Shown here one piece after another: positions 6,894 to 10,000 of a stretch of DNA of 10,000 nt; the stretch's first letter is position 1; the number at the start of each line of letters is the position of its first letter. A program made the translations under genes and the position numbers. The notes beneath the pieces were generated by a model. The model was not told the origin of the DNA. It was given only the letters and a program-made list of their open reading frames with translations, and searched no databases. Origin of the DNA: Kiritimatiellota bacterium (GTDB lineage: Bacteria > Verrucomicrobiota > Kiritimatiellia > JAAZAB01); assembly GCA_008636095.1 (NCBI GenBank), contig VSJD01000250.1:1-10000 (forward strand), written 5' to 3'.

Positions 6894-7061
6894 GGTGTTC
6901 GGTGTTCAGGGTTCGGGGTTCAGGTTGAAATCCAGTAATCCCGCTTGATTAAACGTGTCGCAATATTTTGTATTTCAATTGCTTGAGATAAACACGTCAG
7001 GGAAAAACGCTTGCGTCGGCAACCTGATTCTTCCAGTTCCGAACACCGAACACTGAACACC
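6894..7061. repeat. Inverted heptad arrays flanking an AT-rich core
   Basis: The left arm is four 7-nt units, GGTGTTC, GGTGTTC, AGGGTTC and GGGGTTC (6894-6921). The right arm is GAACACC, GAACACT and GAACACC (7041-7061), reverse complementary to the first three left units at 18 of 21 positions. About 120 nt lie between, including an AT-rich stretch (about 6945-7000) flanked by ACGTGT (6953-6958) and ACACGT. The left arm ends two bases from the GTG start of the ABC gene, so it forms that gene's 5' leader. The gap might hold a promoter or act as an RNA hairpin within the operon; no convincing promoter could be recognised. Confidence 0.8.
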
Positions 7062-7068
7062 TGAGCAG

Positions 7069-7096
7069 ACCATCAACCATTCTCCATCATCCATCA
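7069..7096. repeat. Second heptad array beside the hlyD-like stop
   Basis: Four 7-nt units in a row, ACCATCA, ACCATTC, TCCATCA and TCCATCA, run up to 10 nt from the end of the adaptor gene. The heptamer differs from the adjacent GAACACC array but keeps the same period, with a 7-nt junction between the two. Confidence 0.8.
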
Positions 7097-7106
7097 TTCA
7101 GCTCCC

Positions 7107-8147
7107 CTAATTCAGCCCGAACAGGAAAAACCAGAGGCAGGTTTTCCCGTAATAGACCTTGGCTTCCGCCGTGGTGCCGGGCGGGACGGCATGGTTCTGC
7201 GAATCGAAACTGCAGAAGGCCACCCGGTAAGTCGTTTGCCCGTCCGACTGGATCACGTTGCGCAGGTACTGGACCTCGCCCCGGAACCGGACACGCCGGA
7301 GTCCGCGGTAGGAAGCCAGCCAGGCGTAATACCGGTTGCCAACCGCCACGCGCAGGGCGTGACGCTCCAAAATGCGCAGTTTCAGGATTTGCTTTTCGCC
7401 GCCGAAGATTTCGTAGAGCAGTGTTTCCGGCCGCACCAGTTCGCCCAGGACAAACTCATAGCGGAGCACCTGGCCGGCAATCGGCGCACGAATTTCGCGC
7501 GCCCGAATGGCGGCCTCCGCCCGTGCCGCCGCATCCTGCCGCGACTCCAGCTCCTGGCGTAAAACGGTCAGATCTTTCTCATACAGGCTCAGGTCTTTTT
7601 TCAGCAGGGAATCCAACTCCGCGCGGGCAAGCTGTTCCTTCAACTGGTCATCCTCCAGCACACTGCCGGCCACCAGTCCACGTGTCATACCCTCCCGGGT
7701 ACGGGTTAGGCGACTCATGGCGTTCTGCAGGCGCAGGTTAGCAACGGCACTGTCCTCGCTCAGTCTCCGCTTCTGCTCGGCAATTTGAGTTTCGCGTTGC
7801 TTCAGCTCCGCTTCCGCCTTCTGAGCCTGGTTGCGGGACTCCTCCAGGGACGCCTGCTCCTCGGCACAGCTTAACTGGACCAGCAGATCGCCCTGCTTGA
7901 CCCGCGCCCCCGATTGCACCAGGATGTTGGAAATGAGGCCGACCACCGGGGAACGCACTTCAGCGTAATGCTCGGTAGTTACGTAGCCGCTGGCCGGCAC
8001 GTACTGGTTCACCCGGATCGCAAACCCGGCCAGGATCATGCCAACGGCCGTGGCCAACCCATAGGTCAGGAAGCGTCGTTGTTTCAATCGGCGCTCCTGG
8101 GTAGTTAACGGCAGGTCGCCGGCATCTGTTTTCTGAAAAATCCCCAT
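7107..8147 (-). CDS. HlyD-family periplasmic adaptor (membrane fusion protein)
   Basis: A 346-residue adaptor linking an inner-membrane ABC exporter to an outer-membrane channel. The N-terminal ~27 residues are cytoplasmic, followed by one membrane anchor (about 28-46). The first half of the biotinyl/lipoyl-like domain follows (about 52-92, with VRSPVVGLISNILVQSGARV and KQGDLLVQL), then a long alpha-helical coiled-coil hairpin (about 94-215, rich in E, Q, R and A). The second lipoyl half carries the family motif IRAPIAGQVL (219-228) and GELVRPETLLYEI. A beta-barrel region ends in PPGTTAEAKVYYGK, near the C-terminus. The start is ATG with no good Shine-Dalgarno. Co-oriented ABC and TolC genes on either side confirm the assignment. 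The short C-terminal tail (TCLWFFLFGLN) is hydrophobic and could touch the membrane. Confidence 0.92.
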   Translation of the reverse strand: MGIFQKTDAGDLPLTTQERRLKQRRFLTYGLATAVGMILAGFAIRVNQYVPASGYVTTEHYAEVRSPVVGLISNILVQSGARVKQGDLLVQLSCAEEQASLEESRNQAQKAEAELKQRETQIAEQKRRLSEDSAVANLRLQNAMSRLTRTREGMTRGLVAGSVLEDDQLKEQLARAELDSLLKKDLSLYEKDLTVLRQELESRQDAAARAEAAIRAREIRAPIAGQVLRYEFVLGELVRPETLLYEIFGGEKQILKLRILERHALRVAVGNRYYAWLASYRGLRRVRFRGEVQYLRNVIQSDGQTTYRVAFCSFDSQNHAVPPGTTAEAKVYYGKTCLWFFLFGLN

Positions 8148-8321
8148 ATTACCAAACCAGTTTCAAAATTCTATTTTGCCACAAAAATGCACAAGAGACA
8201 CAAAACAAGGCAACAAAGCATAAGAGCATGATATTAAATGGAATACATTGTTAAATCATGATTCTTTGGCTTTCCTATTTGTGAATTTTGTGCCTCTTTG
8301 TGGCTACTTTTGTAATTGACT
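8148..8321. repeat. Intergenic gap with CACAAA-type inverted repeat
   Basis: This 174-nt AT-rich gap lies between the adaptor and the Cys-rich protein gene. Bases 8178-8194 (GCCACAAA then GCACAA) and 8288-8304 (TTGTGC then TTTGTGGC) are inverted repeats matching at about 15 of 17 positions. CACAA/ACAAG units follow the left arm loosely. As RNA from the operon strand this would be a long-looped hairpin between the two genes and could attenuate adaptor expression. No ORF or clear promoter is seen. Confidence 0.65.
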
Positions 8322-9131
8322 CTACTTCTTCTGGTTTTTGATTTTCAGAAAATCCTTGGCAATCATACGGATACCGTCGGTTTCGTCGTCATAGCGCTTG
8401 GTGCACAAGTTGCATTCGGAACACTTGGTCTCGTAACAGTTCCGGTGCACGCGTGACGGATACATTTTCCGGAAGGCCTCATAACAGTCGGTCGAGCAGA
8501 ACACGTAGCGTTCCTGGCTACAGCCGAAAGCCGCCTGTACCAGACTGAAACCATCCTTTTCCGGGTCCGCCGCGCCGTTGCACCACGCACATGCAATCTT
8601 CATGCGATCAGTGACCTGCTTATAGCGTTGGGCAATTTCCGCTTCCGTCCAGATATATTCAATCCAGCTCACGGCGTCCTTGGGCACCTTGGCGCTGACA
8701 ACGTCGTTCCTGATAATGAACACATCGCCCGTGGTAAGGACATAACAATGCTCACCTTCAATCGGAACGTTGTTTTCCCGCAGGTGGACACGCACCGGAC
8801 CGCGTTGGGGCACCTCAAAGGTGTTCCAGCCACAAGCTATGCAAATCGTGGCAAACAGGTGCTCGTTCAGGTGCTCCCCGCACCGGGGGCACATGCCCAT
8901 TTGAATGACGTGCAGGTCCTTGACAGAATCCTCCGCCGCCCCCTGGACCTGTTTCTCCGCCTCCTGATGAAGCCGTTTCTCTTTTTCACCGTATTCATCC
9001 TCCAGGATCATGATGTCACGCTCCAGATTATCCCTCTGCTGGTCCGGCAACACAATGTTTTCAAGAGTAGGTTGATCCACGGTCTCTTCCGGGGTTTTTC
9101 CCAACCCGAACATTTGCTTCAACATGCGCAT
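8322..9131 (-). CDS. Cys-rich zinc-ribbon / TRASH-like protein of unknown function in the exporter operon
   Basis: Not recognised as a named family. A 269-residue protein without signal peptide or membrane helix. Residues 30-72 are charged and probably coiled-coil. Next is a zinc-ribbon-like knuckle pair, C81-x2-C84 and C97-x2-C100 (CPRCG and CIACG). A probable beta domain follows (about 105-160). Then comes C181-x2-C184 with C212-x3-C216 (FCSTDCYEAFRKMYP), resembling a TRASH/MYM-type treble clef, and a third cluster C232, C237, C240, C243 (CSECNLC). The start ATG at 9131 has a strong AGGAGG 12 nt upstream; a longer frame reaching 9311 would overlap the TolC gene and lacks a start signal. It begins 32 nt after the TolC stop, so it is almost certainly cotranscribed with the exporter. 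Possible roles are a metal-dependent regulator, a chaperone, or a factor acting on the cargo; none can be shown. Confidence 0.75.
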   Translation of the reverse strand: MRMLKQMFGLGKTPEETVDQPTLENIVLPDQQRDNLERDIMILEDEYGEKEKRLHQEAEKQVQGAAEDSVKDLHVIQMGMCPRCGEHLNEHLFATICIACGWNTFEVPQRGPVRVHLRENNVPIEGEHCYVLTTGDVFIIRNDVVSAKVPKDAVSWIEYIWTEAEIAQRYKQVTDRMKIACAWCNGAADPEKDGFSLVQAAFGCSQERYVFCSTDCYEAFRKMYPSRVHRNCYETKCSECNLCTKRYDDETDGIRMIAKDFLKIKNQKK

Positions 9132-9143
9132 GATCCCTTCCTC

Positions 9144-9149
9144 CCTCCT
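9144..9149 (-). promoter_or_regulatory. Strong Shine-Dalgarno AGGAGG for the Cys-rich protein
   Basis: AGGAGG, followed by a purine-rich GAAGGGA stretch, lies upstream of ATG 9131. It is the only canonical ribosome binding site among the leftward genes and fixes the start against the longer frame that extends into the TolC gene. Spacing from AGGAGG is 12 nt; the downstream purine stretch may provide closer pairing. Confidence 0.7.
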
Positions 9150-9163
9150 GATTAAAAAAGGGA

Positions 9164-10000
9164 TTAAAATTCGCCGGCATAACCCGACGCATACATAAAA
9201 TTGGAATACGCCCGTAATAACTCGACTGCAATAATTATTTGTCTTTTCAAGGCGTCCGTCAAGTCTTTTTGGGCATCGAGCACGAAACGACTGAGTCCCT
9301 CGCCCAGACAAAACCGCTCGTTTTCAGCTTCCAGCGCCTGGCGGGCCGCCACAATGGCTTGTGCAACCAGATTCAGACGATCCTGGGCGGACATGAACTG
9401 TTCATGCTGAACTTTTAAATCCGCCCGAATCCGGATGGCCGTCTGGCGGAGCAATTCGTGCCGCGCATCAATGGTCGCGCTAATCGCCCGCATCCGTGCC
9501 TTTTCCGTCCGATACCCCCAGGGACGCTTCCAAGTCAATCCGATGCTCGCCCCCAGGTTCTGCTCGCTCAGGTAGCGGCCGGTGCCAATGATGTCGTTTG
9601 GATCCTCCCCCTGCAGGATCGTTTCCATGTTCAGCGACAAATCGTCCCTCAGGTTGTCCTGGTTAATGGCCTGTTCCTTCTCCGCCACCTCGATAAAATC
9701 CAGGATCTCGTTGTAATCCCCGCGGGCCTTGAGCGCCGTGTCTTCGGCATACAATGGCGGCAGTTCCACGGATTCCGCCCACAAAATGAGCGTGTCAAAG
9801 GAGGCGCGCACCGGCCGCACCGGATGGGATGCGCCCAGTATTTCAAGGAGCCTGATTTGCGTAGTCTGGCAGGCCTGCTGGTCCGCCGCCTCCGATTCCT
9901 GCCGCAGAGCCACCTCGGAACGCGCCGCGAACAGCTGGTAGCCCGGCACGATCTTGAGCTGGACAAGTTCCTGGGCTTCCTTCAGCAGTTTTTCCACGCG
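9164..10000 (-). CDS. TolC-family outer-membrane efflux protein, N-terminus missing
   Basis: The C-terminal 278 residues of an outer-membrane factor; the frame is open through the right edge, so the true start and signal peptide lie outside (the GTG near 9997 is internal). The sequence alternates long heptad-like helices with short strands. LGASIGLTWKRPWGYRTEKARMRA matches the membrane strand followed by the helix re-entry of TolC second-half repeats, and RLNLVAQAIVAARQALEAENERFCLGEGLSRFVLDAQKDL matches the typical family helix (LA...A...A...YRLGEGSLLDVLDAQ). The C-terminus ends in aromatic GYAGEF. It would form the outer-membrane exit duct for the HlyD/ABC exporter downstream. It is the first of the leftward genes visible; the promoter is outside the window. 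Confidence 0.87.
   Translation of the reverse strand, partial: RVEKLLKEAQELVQLKIVPGYQLFAARSEVALRQESEAADQQACQTTQIRLLEILGASHPVRPVRASFDTLILWAESVELPPLYAEDTALKARGDYNEILDFIEVAEKEQAINQDNLRDDLSLNMETILQGEDPNDIIGTGRYLSEQNLGASIGLTWKRPWGYRTEKARMRAISATIDARHELLRQTAIRIRADLKVQHEQFMSAQDRLNLVAQAIVAARQALEAENERFCLGEGLSRFVLDAQKDLTDALKRQIIIAVELLRAYSNFMYASGYAGEF

Noticed and set aside
5218..6948. 576-residue open frame on the + strand opposite the ABC gene
   Set aside because: It mirrors a confidently assigned ABC exporter and its translation is His/Arg/Gln-rich with no recognisable domain; it reflects codon bias on the opposite strand.
6894..7096. Telomere-like or replication-origin iterons
   Set aside because: The unit sequence varies, orientation is inverted, the array is short, and no replication initiator gene or contig end is near.
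9132..9311. N-terminal extension of the Cys-rich protein by 60 residues
   Set aside because: It overlaps the TolC gene, has no ribosome binding site, and the AGGAGG site favours the ATG at 9131.

Overview
This window looks like a piece of an uncultivated bacterium, most likely from the Planctomycetes-Verrucomicrobia-Chlamydiae group (Kiritimatiellota, Lentisphaerota or Verrucomicrobiota). The assignment is an inference. It rests on a CbiR-type cobamide-remodelling gene (the family was characterised in Akkermansia), a very repetitive RCC1/FG-GAP surface protein, and intergenic gaps filled with degenerate 7-bp-period repeats. The TolC/HlyD pair shows a diderm envelope. No rRNA, tRNA, CRISPR array, transposase or phage gene is visible.

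Left part, + strand (1-3064). The 3' part of a large RCC1 plus FG-GAP/VCBS-like repeat protein runs off the left edge. It is followed 6 nt later by a cbiR-like cobamide phosphodiesterase and then by cobU (adenosylcobinamide kinase/guanylyltransferase). CbiR and CobU form a plausible remodelling pair: CbiR removes the lower ligand of an imported cobamide and CobU re-activates the cobinamide for attachment of a new one. Both proteins carry an extra segment of roughly 32-34 residues that is rich in inverted repeats and not expected in the family. These look like in-frame insertions of small palindromic elements.

Right part, - strand (10000 down to 3149). Transcribed leftward are a TolC-family outer-membrane protein (running off the right edge), a cysteine-rich zinc-ribbon-like protein of unknown function, an HlyD-type adaptor, and two ABC exporter half-transporters that overlap by 4 nt. 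The two nucleotide-binding domains are complementary in their defects: one has Asp and Gln in place of the catalytic Glu and H-loop His, the other has a broken signature motif (FSVGQ). This is the pattern of a heterodimeric ABC exporter with one degenerate ATP site. With HlyD and TolC it suggests a tripartite envelope-spanning exporter. The substrate cannot be read from the sequence.

The two gene blocks converge at about 3065-3148, where an 11-bp inverted repeat may act as a bidirectional terminator. All gaps over 80 nt except the TolC side contain repeat arms in both orientations. Three of them have a clear 7-nt period, with a different heptamer in each gap. This repeat ecology is the most unusual genome-scale feature of the window; the Cys-rich protein inside the exporter operon is the most promising uncharacterised gene.
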